Shown here: one piece after another, positions 1 to 8,727 of the stretch | Numbering within the stretch: position 1 is the first letter of the stretch | Layout: every line of letters starts with the position of its first letter | Source of the DNA: an uncultured Anaerovibrio sp. | GTDB taxonomy: Bacteria; Bacillota; Negativicutes; Selenomonadales; Selenomonadaceae | Length of the DNA: 55,066 nt | NCBI GenBank assembly: GCA_902786545.1 | Contig: CADACU010000014.1 | Coordinates: 1 to 55,066, forward strand | Reading direction: 5' to 3' | Program-made: the position numbers and the translations under genes | The notes under the pieces: generated by a model | The model's input: only the letters and a program-made list of their open reading frames with translations | What the model was told of the DNA's origin: nothing | Databases searched by the model: none

Positions 1-40
1 AAGAAAAGGCTTCCGAAATCTCGGAAGCCTTTATTTTCAA
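1..40 (-). terminator. Intrinsic terminator of the tRNA-Leu gene
   Basis: A perfect 9-bp stem (8-16 with 21-29) closes a 4-nt loop. Read on the minus strand it is followed by a T-rich run (TTTTCTT, complement of 1-7). It lies directly downstream of the minus-strand tRNA and is its likely transcript end. Confidence 0.85.
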
Positions 41-41
41 G

Positions 42-128
42 TGGTGCCGAAGGCCGGACTCGAACCGGCACGTATTTGCATACGGCAGATTTTGAGTCTG
101 CTGCGTCTGCCAATTCCGCCACTTCGGC
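42..128 (-). tRNA. tRNA-Leu (anticodon CAA)
   Basis: Read on the minus strand, the acceptor stem GCCGAAG (122-128) pairs with CTTCGGC (46-52), followed by discriminator A and an encoded CCA (42-44). The anticodon stem is GCAGA/TCTGC around the loop CTCAAAA, giving anticodon CAA (92-94) for UUG codons. The long variable arm and the T-arm motif GGTTCGAGTCC are those of a class II leucine tRNA, and the length of 87 nt fits. UUG is also used as start codon by several genes here, although initiation uses fMet-tRNA. Confidence 0.95.
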
Positions 129-226
129 ACATTTATTGCACAACCGTGCTGTGCAACAGTGATATATTACCATTTAATAATCCCCTTGTCAACTACTTTT
201 GTTAACTGCAACGGAAAGGTTAAGTC

Positions 227-255
227 TTGTTATTCCACAATGTTTGTGCTATCAT
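227..255 (+). promoter_or_regulatory. Probable sigma-70 promoter of the panS operon
   Basis: TTGTTA (227-232) is separated by 17 bp from TATCAT (250-255), which has a TG one base upstream (extended -10). Transcription would start near 262 and leave a leader of about 220 nt before panS. Nothing else was recognised between the tRNA and this site. Confidence 0.55.
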
Positions 256-261
256 TGTCCA

Positions 262-482
262 CAGACAAGGGATGGCATCCGTGATGGAGCCATACTCTAT
301 AAATTATTCAATTCAATAAAATACTTTTTCGCTTAGATCCTTGTGACTGAGACGGATGATGCCGATAGCTTTATGAGCTTGCGGTTATTGTGTTTATGTG
401 CCTCGTTATCTCCAGGGATAAGGAGGCTTTTATATTGATAATTTTTGGGTCCCTTGGTCAAATTTCTTAGGGAGGTGCTTTT
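262..482 (+). promoter_or_regulatory. Long panS leader with terminator-like hairpin
   Basis: This gene-free leader carries an 11-bp stem with one mismatch (400-410 with 417-427), a 6-nt loop and a following TTTTATATT. It therefore looks like a weak intrinsic terminator or attenuator inside the transcript. The panS ribosome binding site (GGGAGGTG, 470-477) follows about 45 nt later. No known riboswitch class was recognised. Confidence 0.4.
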
Positions 483-1442
483 TTGAAAGCAGTAAAAGGA
501 GCTTGCGATTTTCTGGTAAGCAATATGAGTTTGATGGTGTTTCTTATTGGTGTATTTGCCGTGTGGCAGCCAGAGGCGTTGACTTGGGTTGGGCCACATA
601 TTCCCCTGCTTTTGGGAATCATTATGTTTGGTATGGGGATGACCCTGACGGTGGATGATTTTAAAAATATTCTCCGTAATCCAAAGGGGATATTTATTGG
701 CGTGTTTGCCCAGTTCCTTATCATGCCGGCGGTGGCTTTTGGGCTGGTAAAGGCCTTTGCCCTGCCACCGGAGATTGCTATTGGCGTTATTTTGGTGGGA
801 ACCTGTCCAGGGGGCACTGCTTCCAATGTAATTGCCTTTTTGGCAAGAGGTGATGTAGCCTTGTCCGTGTCTATGTCTGCTACCTCAACCCTGCTGGCCC
901 CATTGGTTACTCCAATCTTGACTTATTTGCTGGCTGATGCGGTTATTGATGTGTCGGTTTCAGCTATGATGATGTCTATTGTAAAAATGGTCTTGCTGCC
1001 AGTTCTGTTGGGCTTGGCTGTACATCATTTCTTTGATGACTTTTCCCGTAAAATCAATCCGTTTATGCCGGTGCTTTCCGCTGTAACGGTGGTTCTGACG
1101 GTTGGTGGTGTGGTTTCTCTTAGCGCAGCAAAGCTTTTGGATGTGGGCCTTTTGATGTTTGCTGTGGTTATCTGCCACAACAGTTTTGGCCTTTTGCTGG
1201 GTTATCTTTTGGCCAAGGCCTTCCGACTGGATGAAACCAAAAGCCGCACGGTATCCATTGAGGTTGGGATGCAGAATTCCGGTATGGCGGCTTCGCTGGC
1301 TGTAATGTATTTTGACCCGGTGGCCGCCATTCCTGGGGCAATTTTCAGCGTGTGGCACAATGTATCAGGGGCGATTTTGGCAAATTTTTTCGCAAAGCAC
1401 AGTGAGGCGGATGAGGCTGACTCTGTGCCGGAATTAGCATAA
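483..1442 (+). CDS. panS: PanS-like bile acid:sodium symporter family transporter
   Basis: This 319-residue polytopic membrane protein belongs to the BASS (SBF) family, with about ten hydrophobic segments. The region around residues 100-112 (VGTCPGGTASNVIAFLARGD) is the family's conserved crossover stretch. It starts with TTG at 483 behind GGGAGGTG (470-477). PanS of Salmonella, a member of this family, imports pantoate and ketopantoate. Its position 14 bp upstream of panC makes the same substrate the best guess here, inferred from context rather than proven by sequence. A generic sodium-coupled organic-anion carrier is the alternative. Expression is probably driven by the 227-255 promoter through the long leader. 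Confidence 0.8.
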   Translation: MKAVKGACDFLVSNMSLMVFLIGVFAVWQPEALTWVGPHIPLLLGIIMFGMGMTLTVDDFKNILRNPKGIFIGVFAQFLIMPAVAFGLVKAFALPPEIAIGVILVGTCPGGTASNVIAFLARGDVALSVSMSATSTLLAPLVTPILTYLLADAVIDVSVSAMMMSIVKMVLLPVLLGLAVHHFFDDFSRKINPFMPVLSAVTVVLTVGGVVSLSAAKLLDVGLLMFAVVICHNSFGLLLGYLLAKAFRLDETKSRTVSIEVGMQNSGMAASLAVMYFDPVAAIPGAIFSVWHNVSGAILANFFAKHSEADEADSVPELA

Positions 1443-1456
1443 GTAGGGGAAGAAAA

Positions 1457-2305
1457 ATGAAAGTATTAAGAACACAGGACGAAATCAAGAATTTTGCATT
1501 GGCACAGAAACAGGCCGGTAAAACTATTGGTCTGGTGCCAACTATGGGAGCGTTGCATGAGGGTCATTTGACCCTTATGCGGGAGGCCAAGAAAAATACT
1601 GATGTGGTAATTGCCTCAGTATTTGTCAACCCGGTGCAGTTTGGTCCAAATGAAGATTTTGATGCGTACCCTCGCCAGTTTGAGCAGGATTGTGCCAAGC
1701 TGGAAGGTGTTGGCGTAGATGCGGTGTTCCATCCGGAGCCAAGTGAAATGTATCCGGAAGGATTTTGCACTTATGTAAATGTGGAGGGAGAATTTACCAA
1801 AAAGCTGTGCGGAGGCCAGCGACCGGGACATTTTCGCGGAGTGGCTACGGTAGTTACCAAATTGATAAATCTTGCCCGGGCAGATAAGGCCTTTTTCGGG
1901 CAGAAGGATGCTCAACAGGTCTGTGTTATCAGACGGTTTGTGGAGGATTTGGCCATACCGGTGGAAATCCATATGGTGCCAATAGTCCGTGAGGAGAATG
2001 GCTTGGCCAGAAGCTCCCGTAATGCATACTTGTCTCCTCAGGAAAAGGAAGCGGCATTGGTGCTGTCCCGCAGTCTGAATTTGGCCGCTACAGCCTTTAA
2101 AAAGGGGACTGTCCAGGTTGAGACCCTAAAGCAGATCATAAAGGATGAAATAAATAAGGAACCGTTGGCGGTCATTGATTATGTGGAGATATATTCCTTC
2201 CCGGCCCTGGCGGAGATCGAAACAGCCCAAGCTGGCGATATTATGGCCATTGCGGTGAAAATCGGAAAAACCAGACTTATTGACAATGTGATTTTGGAGG
2301 GCTAA
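1457..2305 (+). CDS. panC: Pantothenate synthetase (pantoate--beta-alanine ligase)
   Basis: PanC joins pantoate and beta-alanine with ATP to give pantothenate in the cytoplasm. The 282 residues are full family length. Visible signatures are [10 protein letters not shown] near residue 28 (ATP-binding HxGH-like motif), [13 protein letters not shown] near residue 55, the FGQKDAQQ motif near 150 and the ARSSRN loop near 187. The ATG start has AGGGGAAG upstream. It lies between panS and panD, with only 4 bp to panD, so the three genes form one operon and PanD supplies the beta-alanine used here. No panB or panE for making pantoate is in the window. Confidence 0.97.
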   Translation: MKVLRTQDEIKNFALAQKQAGKTIGLVPTMGALHEGHLTLMREAKKNTDVVIASVFVNPVQFGPNEDFDAYPRQFEQDCAKLEGVGVDAVFHPEPSEMYPEGFCTYVNVEGEFTKKLCGGQRPGHFRGVATVVTKLINLARADKAFFGQKDAQQVCVIRRFVEDLAIPVEIHMVPIVREENGLARSSRNAYLSPQEKEAALVLSRSLNLAATAFKKGTVQVETLKQIIKDEINKEPLAVIDYVEIYSFPALAEIETAQAGDIMAIAVKIGKTRLIDNVILEG

Positions 2306-2309
2306 GAAG

Positions 2310-2699
2310 ATGATGCTTAATATGCTTAAAGCCAAACTGCACTGTGCTACTGTGACCCAGGCTAATCTGAAATATATGGGCAGTATCACTATTGACTCGG
2401 ATTTGATGAAGGCCGCCGGGATTTATGAAAACGAACGGGTACAGGTGGTCAACAACAATAATGGTGCCCGATTGGAGACCTATGTTATTCCGGGAGAACC
2501 GGGATCGGGCGTGATTTGTTTGAACGGATCTGCTGCCCGCTGGGCCCAGCCGGGGGATGTGGTCATTATTATGGCTTATGCCTTTATGGAGGAAAACGAG
2601 GCAGTACAGTATAAGCCCCGGGTGGTAATGCTGGATGGGGACAACAAGGTTAAGGAAATAAGAAATTACGAGTGCCACGGAGAAATTTACGAAAACTAG
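2310..2699 (+). CDS. panD: Aspartate 1-decarboxylase proenzyme
   Basis: PanD makes beta-alanine from L-aspartate and is a pyruvoyl enzyme that self-cleaves at a Gly-Ser bond. The sequence shows YMGSIT with Gly24-Ser25, the same position as in the E. coli enzyme, so Ser25 would become the pyruvoyl group. The conserved NGSAAR stretch lies near residue 72. The 129-residue length is normal. A second ATG lies four codons in (MMLNML); the first is used because it gives the canonical cleavage position. It is the last gene of panS-panC-panD, and no clear intrinsic terminator follows. Confidence 0.96.
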   Translation: MMLNMLKAKLHCATVTQANLKYMGSITIDSDLMKAAGIYENERVQVVNNNNGARLETYVIPGEPGSGVICLNGSAARWAQPGDVVIIMAYAFMEENEAVQYKPRVVMLDGDNKVKEIRNYECHGEIYEN

Positions 2700-2758
2700 T
2701 AATGGGGCATATGAAATTTTGACATGCGCTTTTCCCAGTCTAAAGCAGGATTTTTAGG

Positions 2759-2767
2759 TGTTATGAT
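2759..2767 (+). promoter_or_regulatory. Candidate extended -10 promoter for the response regulator
   Basis: TG-T-TATGAT (2759-2767) is an extended -10 element in the 140-bp gap after panD. No good -35 is present, which extended -10 promoters tolerate. The start codon at 2840 lies about 70 nt downstream. Confidence 0.35.
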
Positions 2768-2839
2768 AGAATAATGCTCTTATAGGTTTTTTGTGTGTAA
2801 GTGAATAAAATTGATTTATAGATTAGGGGGCGCATAGAT

Positions 2840-3586
2840 ATGGAATGGGATTTAAGTATTGTCCTGGTTGTATATAAATATAGTGTGGTAGCAAAGGCTA
2901 TTGAGCGAAAACTGGCTGAATGTGGTTATAATGTTGTGGTGGTTGCCGAAGATTATGGCAGATTGAAGGACATGGCGGATACGGCCCTGTTATTTATCAT
3001 CTACCTGCCTGGTGACATCGCTGATGACCAGAAAGAGGTTGAAACGCTGGATTTTATACAGGAACAGATTTGGAATAGCGGTACCAATATGATGCTGATT
3101 GGAGAAAAGAAGGACCGGCCTTGGCTGATACAACATAATGTACGGGTGGATTCCATGGTTTGGCTGGACCGGCCAGTGAAGATGAATGAATTGGAGCAGT
3201 CGGTGCTTAGTGCGATTCATGGCAAGGGGAAGAAGAAAATCCTTGTAGTTGATGATGATCCATCCTTTGCCCGAATGATCAAGGAATGGATGAAGGATGA
3301 TTATCAGATTTACAGTGTTACATCTGGGATGAAGGCCATTACCTTTTTGCTGCAAACCCCGGTTGACCTTATTTTGCTTGATTATGAGATGCCGGTTGTG
3401 GATGGACCACAGGTTTTCCAAATGCTGCGTCAGGAACCGGCTACCAGGAATATCCCAGTGATTTTTCTGACAGGAGTAGGTACCCGGGAAGGCGTAGAGC
3501 GGGTTATGGCATTGAAGCCAGATGGTTATGTATTGAAATCTACCACCAAGAGCAAGCTGCTGGAAAGCTTGCGTGAAAAGCTGTAA
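2840..3586 (+). CDS. Response regulator, two receiver-like domains and no output domain
   Basis: This 248-residue protein has a C-terminal receiver domain (about 132-248). It shows the acidic cluster VVDDDPS near 136, phosphoacceptor Asp181 in LILLDYEMP, the switch Thr in FLTG and a Lys in YVLKS. Residues 1-125 have a similar alpha/beta spacing (LVVYKYSVVAKAIERKL, LDFIQEQIW, VWLDRPVKMNEL) but lack a clear acidic pocket, so they look like a degenerate pseudo-receiver. There is no DNA-binding or enzymatic domain, so it probably acts by protein interaction or phosphorelay. The hybrid kinase 146 bp downstream is a natural partner, by inference. The start is ATG 2840 behind TAGGGGG. Confidence 0.8.
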   Translation: MEWDLSIVLVVYKYSVVAKAIERKLAECGYNVVVVAEDYGRLKDMADTALLFIIYLPGDIADDQKEVETLDFIQEQIWNSGTNMMLIGEKKDRPWLIQHNVRVDSMVWLDRPVKMNELEQSVLSAIHGKGKKKILVVDDDPSFARMIKEWMKDDYQIYSVTSGMKAITFLLQTPVDLILLDYEMPVVDGPQVFQMLRQEPATRNIPVIFLTGVGTREGVERVMALKPDGYVLKSTTKSKLLESLREKL

Positions 3587-3650
3587 GATGACATTTGTTC
3601 AGTGGTGGTTTATGTGCCTATTTAATTTAGCCGAATAAATCCAGTGCTTT

Positions 3651-3696
3651 ACGGGTGCTTGACTCCCACCTTAGCGGAAGGAGCCTTAGCACCCGT
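3651..3696 (+). other. Long hairpin in the leader of the hybrid kinase gene
   Basis: Nine-base arms ACGGGTGCT (3651-3659) and AGCACCCGT (3688-3696) are perfectly complementary, and an inner CTCC/GGAG pair (3663-3666 with 3680-3683) extends the fold. No T-run follows, so it is not a standard terminator. It ends 36 nt before the start codon at 3733. No known riboswitch class was recognised. Confidence 0.45.
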
Positions 3697-3732
3697 TAGT
3701 GTGGGGTGAAATAGTAGAGAGGAGCATTCTCT

Positions 3733-6261
3733 ATGTGGTATTTAGCTTTAATTGCTTTGCTGGCGATAATGATTCTGTTAATAGTCAATTATGACATTAT
3801 GTTTAACAGCAGCAAAGGCTATAATATTCCGGCCAGAAAAATCTACAAGCAGTTTTTATATGCCGTTATGGCCTATTATATTTCCGATATGCTATGGGGA
3901 GTTCTTTATGAGCTCCATCTTACTACGCTGCTCATTGCAAATGTGGTGCTATACTACATAGTTATGGCGTCCGGCATATTGAACTGGACCAGGTATGTGG
4001 TAGCTTATCTGGCTGATGATAATATTTACAGCCGGCTCCTTACTTGGTCTGGGCGTATTTTTTTCGTGGGCATTGCTGTGGCATCGATTGCCAGCATCTT
4101 TACCCCGGTTTTGTTCTGGTTTGATGAGGCTGGGGAATATCATGCCTGCCCGGCTCGATACGGGCAGCTTATTTTCCAAATAGTGATGTTCCTGCTGTCA
4201 TCTGCCTATACCTTTAATGCAACTCTCAGATTAAAAGGAGCCATTAAAAGGCGTCATTGGGCTATTTGCCTCTTTGGGTTGGTTGTCGCGGTGTCCCTTA
4301 TCCTTCAGCTTGAGTTCCTCTTCGTACCGATGTATACCATTGGCTATATGCTGGGCACTTGCTTGTTGCATACCTTTGTGGTCAGTGAACGGGTGGAGGA
4401 ATATCGAAGGGCGTCGCTGGATTCCCTGCGCCGGGAAAAGGAGGCTGCTGAACAGGCATCCCATGCCAAGAGCGAGTTCCTTTCCAATATGTCCCATGAA
4501 ATTCGTACCCCAATCAATGCGGTTCTTGGTATGAACGAGCTGATTTTACGGGAATGTGAGGATGATAACATCCTTTCCTATGCGGAAAATGTTCGAAGTG
4601 CCAGCAATACCCTGTTGGGGTTGATTAACGATATCTTGGACTTTTCCAAGATTGAGGCCGGGAAAATCGATATTATACCGGTGGAGTACGACCTGTCCTC
4701 CACGCTTAACGATATGGTGGTAATGATTCACAATCGGGCGGATGATAAAGGTCTGGCTTTCAGTGTGGACTTTGACCAGAATGTACCAAAGCAGCTTTTT
4801 GGCGACGAGGTGCGGGTAAAGCAGGTCATTACCAACATTTTGACCAATGCCGTCAAATACACTGAAACAGGTGGTGTAACCTTTTCTGTGGGCTTTGACC
4901 GGTGTGAAGATGACGAAAACAGTATTATTCTCCATGTGAAGGTCCAGGATACGGGGATTGGTATTAAGCCGGAGGATATGGAAAAGCTGTTTTCCAAATT
5001 TGAGCGTATCGAGGAGAAACGCAATCGTAACATAGAAGGCACTGGTCTGGGTATGACCATCACCAAAAATCTGCTGGAAATGATGGGCACATCCCTGCAG
5101 GTGGAAAGTGTCTACGGGCAAGGCTCTACCTTCTTCTTCGATTTGCGTCAAAAGGTGGTCAAGTGGGAACCTTTGGGTGACTACAGGACCTCAGTTCATA
5201 TGCTTTTAAAGGAACATAAGAAGTATCGGGAAAAATTTACAGCACCGGAGGCCATGGTGTTGGTGGTGGATGATAACCCGATGAATCTTACGGTGTTTAA
5301 GAGTCTTTTGAAACGGACCAAGATGATAATTGATACCGCTGACAACGGGGAGGAAGCTCTTGCAATGACCCAGAGTCAGAAGTATGATCTTATTTTCCTG
5401 GATCATATGATGCCAGGCAAGGATGGTATCGAAACTCTGCATGAATTAAGGGCTCAGACGGGGGGCTCCAATGTGGATACCGTTGCTATATGTCTCACGG
5501 CCAACGCTATTTCAGGGGCCCGGGAACAGTACATCTCTGCCGGCTTTAACGATTATCTGACTAAGCCGGTACATCCTGGCAAGCTGGAGGATATGCTGAT
5601 AAACTATTTACCGCCGGATAAAATCCGTAAGTCCGTGGCAGTGGATGATAGTGCCGAAGAAGAGGAAGAACTGGAGGTTCCGGAAATATTGTTGCCGCTG
5701 AAGGACCAGGATTGGATTGATCTGGCCACGGGTATTAAGAACAGTGGCGATGTAGAGGCATATTTGCCATTGCTGAAAATTTTTTATGAATCCTTGGATG
5801 AGGATGCGGCGGTATTGGATGGCTTTTATAATGAGGAAAATATCCATGATTATACCATCAAGGTGCACGCAATGAAGAGTTCGGCCCGGATTGTTGGGGC
5901 GACGGGCTTTGCGGAGGAGGCCCAACTACTGGAAAATGCCGGTAAGGCGGGGGATGTGGACTATATCAAGGCGCATCATACTGCCTTTATAGATACTTAT
6001 AGAGGCTTTAAGGGACCGTTGACGGAAGTGTTTGCGGTAGACGAAGCGGACGAAGGCAAGCCGGAGGCCGATGCCGATTTGCTGGAAAGCGTTTATGAGG
6101 AAATCCGGGCCATGGCCGAGGAAAATGACTTTGATAGCATCAAAGATATTTTTGCGGAATTGGCGGATTACAAAATTCCGGCGTCGGACGCCGAACGGTG
6201 GCAACGACTGGTGGACGCTACGGAGCGTCAGGACAAGGAAGGTATTCTGCAGGAGCTGTAG
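3733..6261 (+). CDS. Hybrid sensor histidine kinase (TM-HisKA-HATPase-REC-Hpt)
   Basis: This 842-residue membrane kinase has about seven hydrophobic segments in residues 1-220 that form the sensor, then a short coiled coil (about 222-245). A HisKA domain follows with His255 in NMSHEIRTP. The HATPase domain has its N box near 375 (ITNILTNAVKYT) and G boxes DTGIGI and GTGLGM. The receiver domain carries Asp557 (LIFLDHMMPG), and a C-terminal Hpt domain carries His712 (KVHAMKSSAR). It therefore holds a complete His-Asp-His relay, and its phosphate could pass to an external receiver such as the regulator upstream. The signal is unknown, since no periplasmic sensory domain is seen. The ATG start follows GAGAGGAGC. 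Confidence 0.92.
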   Translation: MWYLALIALLAIMILLIVNYDIMFNSSKGYNIPARKIYKQFLYAVMAYYISDMLWGVLYELHLTTLLIANVVLYYIVMASGILNWTRYVVAYLADDNIYSRLLTWSGRIFFVGIAVASIASIFTPVLFWFDEAGEYHACPARYGQLIFQIVMFLLSSAYTFNATLRLKGAIKRRHWAICLFGLVVAVSLILQLEFLFVPMYTIGYMLGTCLLHTFVVSERVEEYRRASLDSLRREKEAAEQASHAKSEFLSNMSHEIRTPINAVLGMNELILRECEDDNILSYAENVRSASNTLLGLINDILDFSKIEAGKIDIIPVEYDLSSTLNDMVVMIHNRADDKGLAFSVDFDQNVPKQLFGDEVRVKQVITNILTNAVKYTETGGVTFSVGFDRCEDDENSIILHVKVQDTGIGIKPEDMEKLFSKFERIEEKRNRNIEGTGLGMTITKNLLEMMGTSLQVESVYGQGSTFFFDLRQKVVKWEPLGDYRTSVHMLLKEHKKYREKFTAPEAMVLVVDDNPMNLTVFKSLLKRTKMIIDTADNGEEALAMTQSQKYDLIFLDHMMPGKDGIETLHELRAQTGGSNVDTVAICLTANAISGAREQYISAGFNDYLTKPVHPGKLEDMLINYLPPDKIRKSVAVDDSAEEEEELEVPEILLPLKDQDWIDLATGIKNSGDVEAYLPLLKIFYESLDEDAAVLDGFYNEENIHDYTIKVHAMKSSARIVGATGFAEEAQLLENAGKAGDVDYIKAHHTAFIDTYRGFKGPLTEVFAVDEADEGKPEADADLLESVYEEIRAMAEENDFDSIKDIFAELADYKIPASDAERWQRLVDATERQDKEGILQEL

Positions 6262-6275
6262 AAATACACAATTAG

Positions 6276-6313
6276 AAAGGCGGGGAAAAGAGCTCACTCT
6301 TTTCCCCGCCTTT
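6276..6313. terminator. Bidirectional terminator between convergent genes
   Basis: A perfect 17-bp stem (6276-6292 with 6297-6313) closes a CTCA loop. It has A-tracts on one side and T-tracts on the other, so it can stop transcripts from the kinase gene and from the minus-strand AEC/lysA pair. Confidence 0.9.
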
Positions 6314-6334
6314 AGCGTTGCCATATATTTCGTT

Positions 6335-7279
6335 TTAAAATAGTGATAGCATTTTTCCGGCGAATATCCATCCCATCATAGTGAAGCAGGACAGGGCCGA
6401 AGTAGCTATGATACAGTTGCTGGCCAAAGCATAGTCACTGTCCATTTGCTGGGCCATGGTAAAGCCTACTACAGCACATGGTGAGGCAAAGATGGTTATC
6501 AGGCTGACCAGTTCTATGTTCCGATAGCCCATCCATACGGCAATCGGCAGGATTATAGCCGGAACAATTATCAGGCGCGCCATGGTACAAAGCGCAATGG
6601 ATAGCTTGTTGTGTAATACGGCGGACATATTAAAGGAGGCCCCCAACAGGATTAGGGCCAAAGGTGTGGTGGCACCAGCTATCTGATATACCGGTTTTAA
6701 AATGGATTCCGGTACATCAATCTGGCAGAGATTCAATATACTGCCTACTATGCAGCCCCAAATCATCGGATTTTGACAGATGCCAATAAGCACCGGCTTG
6801 AGCCGTATGGTGCATCCCCGGAAGGTTTCAAATACACATACCGCCAAGATGTTGTAGGTCGGAATGACCACAGTTATCAACATGGATGGTACGGCCAGAT
6901 TGTCACTGCCAAAAATGTTGGCGGCAACCGGCAGGCCAATGATGATAAAATTGCTACGGTAGATAGCGTGAATCATGGCCCCGCGCTGACGGTTATCTTT
7001 CACCAGAGGGCATATTATCATAGTTGCAAGGGCAACAATAGCTATTATGGCCACCAGACAAAAGACCATAAGCCGCGGCTGGAAGACGACATCAAAATCA
7101 GCCTTATACATATTTTCAAACAGGAGGCAGAAGAAAAAAATCTTGAATACCATTTTATTGATATGTTTGATTTCTTCCAGAGTCAGAAAATGCATCTTTT
7201 TGACCAAGAGTCCCACCAAAATAAGGATAGTGATGGGCAACACTGCCTCCACGGCAATAATAAAATTAGAATATATCAT
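6335..7279 (-). CDS. AEC (auxin efflux carrier) family transporter
   Basis: This is a 314-residue integral membrane protein with about ten hydrophobic segments and the AEC family pattern. Near the middle lie a QNPMIWG stretch and a PLALILLGASF motif. Family members carry malate, malonate, amino-acid derivatives or siderophores, so the substrate cannot be read from sequence. It starts 3 bp after the lysA stop codon, so the two genes are co-transcribed and may be translationally coupled. A substrate related to lysine or diaminopimelate is a reasonable inference but unproven. Confidence 0.85.
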   Translation of the reverse strand: MIYSNFIIAVEAVLPITILILVGLLVKKMHFLTLEEIKHINKMVFKIFFFCLLFENMYKADFDVVFQPRLMVFCLVAIIAIVALATMIICPLVKDNRQRGAMIHAIYRSNFIIIGLPVAANIFGSDNLAVPSMLITVVIPTYNILAVCVFETFRGCTIRLKPVLIGICQNPMIWGCIVGSILNLCQIDVPESILKPVYQIAGATTPLALILLGASFNMSAVLHNKLSIALCTMARLIIVPAIILPIAVWMGYRNIELVSLITIFASPCAVVGFTMAQQMDSDYALASNCIIATSALSCFTMMGWIFAGKMLSLF

Positions 7280-7282
7280 TTT

Positions 7283-8545
7283 TTATTTTATAAGTGACCC
7301 GGTAAAACCGGTGAGGGTAGCAAAATAATCATCAATGGTTTCGGCCCGGCGGATGAGCTCGACACTGCCATCCTCCCTTAACAGCAGTTCGGCACTGCGC
7401 AGCTTGCCGTTGTAGTTAAAGCCCATGGAGTGGCCGTGGGCCCCGGTGTCGTGGATTACAATCCGGTCACCCATATCAATCTTTGGCAGTTGCCGGTCAA
7501 TGGCAAATTTATCGTTGTTTTCGCACAAGGATCCGGTTACATCATAAACATGATCCTTTGGGGCATTCTCCTTGCCTATGACGGTGATATGATGATAAGC
7601 ACCGTACAGGGCTGGCCGCATCAGATTGGCCATACAAGAGTCCAGACCGATGTAATTTTTGTAGGTATGCTTTTCGTGGATAGCGGTGGAAACCAGATAT
7701 CCGTATGGCCCGGTGATGGCCCGGCCGGATTCGAAGCAGATGGCACAGTTGCCCAGACCAGCCGGCTCCATAATTTTTTGATAAAGCCGATGGATTCCTT
7801 CCCCAACTTCCTCCAGATTAACTTCCGCCTGATCTGGTTCGTAAGGAATGCCGATTCCACCGCCCAGATTAACAAACTCCAGGGTAATGCCCAGCTTTTC
7901 TTTGATTTCCTTGGCCAGGTTAAACATAATAGAGGCGGTAAGCTCAAAGCCTTCGGTTCTAAGCTCGTTGGAAATAACCATGCAATGGAGTCCAAACCGT
8001 TTTACACCCTTGCTTTGGGCTATTTTATAGGCCTCCAAAATCTGCTCATGGGTTAGTCCGTATTTGGCTTCCATTGGCTTGCCGATAATGTCATTGCCGG
8101 CAATCTGATTGCCGGGGTTGTATCGAAAGGACATAATCTTCGGCATACCGGCGTGTTTTTCCAGATATTCAATATGGGTAATATCATCCAGGTTAATGAT
8201 GGCACCTAGCTCAATCGCCTTTTGAAACTCGTCGGCTGGAGTATCGTTGGAGGTTAGCATTATTTTTTCACCGGTAATGCCGGCGGCTTCAGACAGCAGC
8301 AGCTCGGCCAGGGAACTGCAGTCTGCACCGGTGCCTTCCTCGGCTAAAAGCTGCATAAGACGGGGATTGGGCGTGGCCTTAACGGCAAAATATTCCCGGA
8401 ATTCCGGAGCCCAGCTGAAGGCCTTAAACAAACGGCGGATGTTGGCCCGTATGGCCTTTTCATCGTAGATGTGAAATGGCGTTGGATATGTTTTTATGAT
8501 TTCTTCCAGCTTTTCTTGGGAAATTGGGAAAGTTTTTTTGTTCAT
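7283..8545 (-). CDS. lysA: Diaminopimelate decarboxylase
   Basis: LysA converts meso-diaminopimelate to L-lysine with PLP. The 420-residue protein has the fold III N-terminal barrel with the PLP lysine Lys56 in YFAVKATPNP. It also has the glycine loop VNLGGGIGIPY, the phosphate-binding stretch CFESGRAI, and a C-terminal GSLCENNDKFA that corresponds to the substrate-binding Cys-Glu motif. The ATG at 8545 is chosen because AGGAGG lies 8 nt upstream; a TTG two codons earlier would be too close. Some Negativicutes have related lysine/ornithine decarboxylases, but the CEN-D motif favours the diaminopimelate enzyme. The AEC transporter follows in the same operon. Confidence 0.88.
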   Translation of the reverse strand: MNKKTFPISQEKLEEIIKTYPTPFHIYDEKAIRANIRRLFKAFSWAPEFREYFAVKATPNPRLMQLLAEEGTGADCSSLAELLLSEAAGITGEKIMLTSNDTPADEFQKAIELGAIINLDDITHIEYLEKHAGMPKIMSFRYNPGNQIAGNDIIGKPMEAKYGLTHEQILEAYKIAQSKGVKRFGLHCMVISNELRTEGFELTASIMFNLAKEIKEKLGITLEFVNLGGGIGIPYEPDQAEVNLEEVGEGIHRLYQKIMEPAGLGNCAICFESGRAITGPYGYLVSTAIHEKHTYKNYIGLDSCMANLMRPALYGAYHHITVIGKENAPKDHVYDVTGSLCENNDKFAIDRQLPKIDMGDRIVIHDTGAHGHSMGFNYNGKLRSAELLLREDGSVELIRRAETIDDYFATLTGFTGSLIK

Positions 8546-8578
8546 TTGCAAGGCCTCCTAAGTATTTTTCTATGAGAT

Positions 8579-8607
8579 ATTATAAAATGATATAGTAAAA
8601 GTGTCAA
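8579..8607 (-). promoter_or_regulatory. Consensus sigma-70 promoter of lysA
   Basis: On the minus strand TTGACA (8607-8602) is followed, after exactly 17 bp, by TATAAT (8584-8579). Both hexamers are perfect consensus. Transcription should begin near 8572, giving a short leader of about 27 nt. Confidence 0.9.
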
Positions 8608-8727
8608 ATATATAATATTTGTTATAGTAGACTGGTGGTGGATATGCTTTAAGGTATAGTGAAAATGTGTTAAAATAAGATGTTAATATCAAATTTACAG
8701 TAAATGATTACAGAAGGGAAAATAGAT

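Noticed and set aside
333-826. Minus-strand frames over the panS leader and 5' end
   Set aside because: No ribosome binding site or recognisable family, and they overlap a well-supported gene and leader.
3651-3696. Known riboswitch before the kinase gene (c-di-GMP, pfl or preQ1)
   Set aside because: The conserved core bases of those classes are not seen; only a simple hairpin can be supported.
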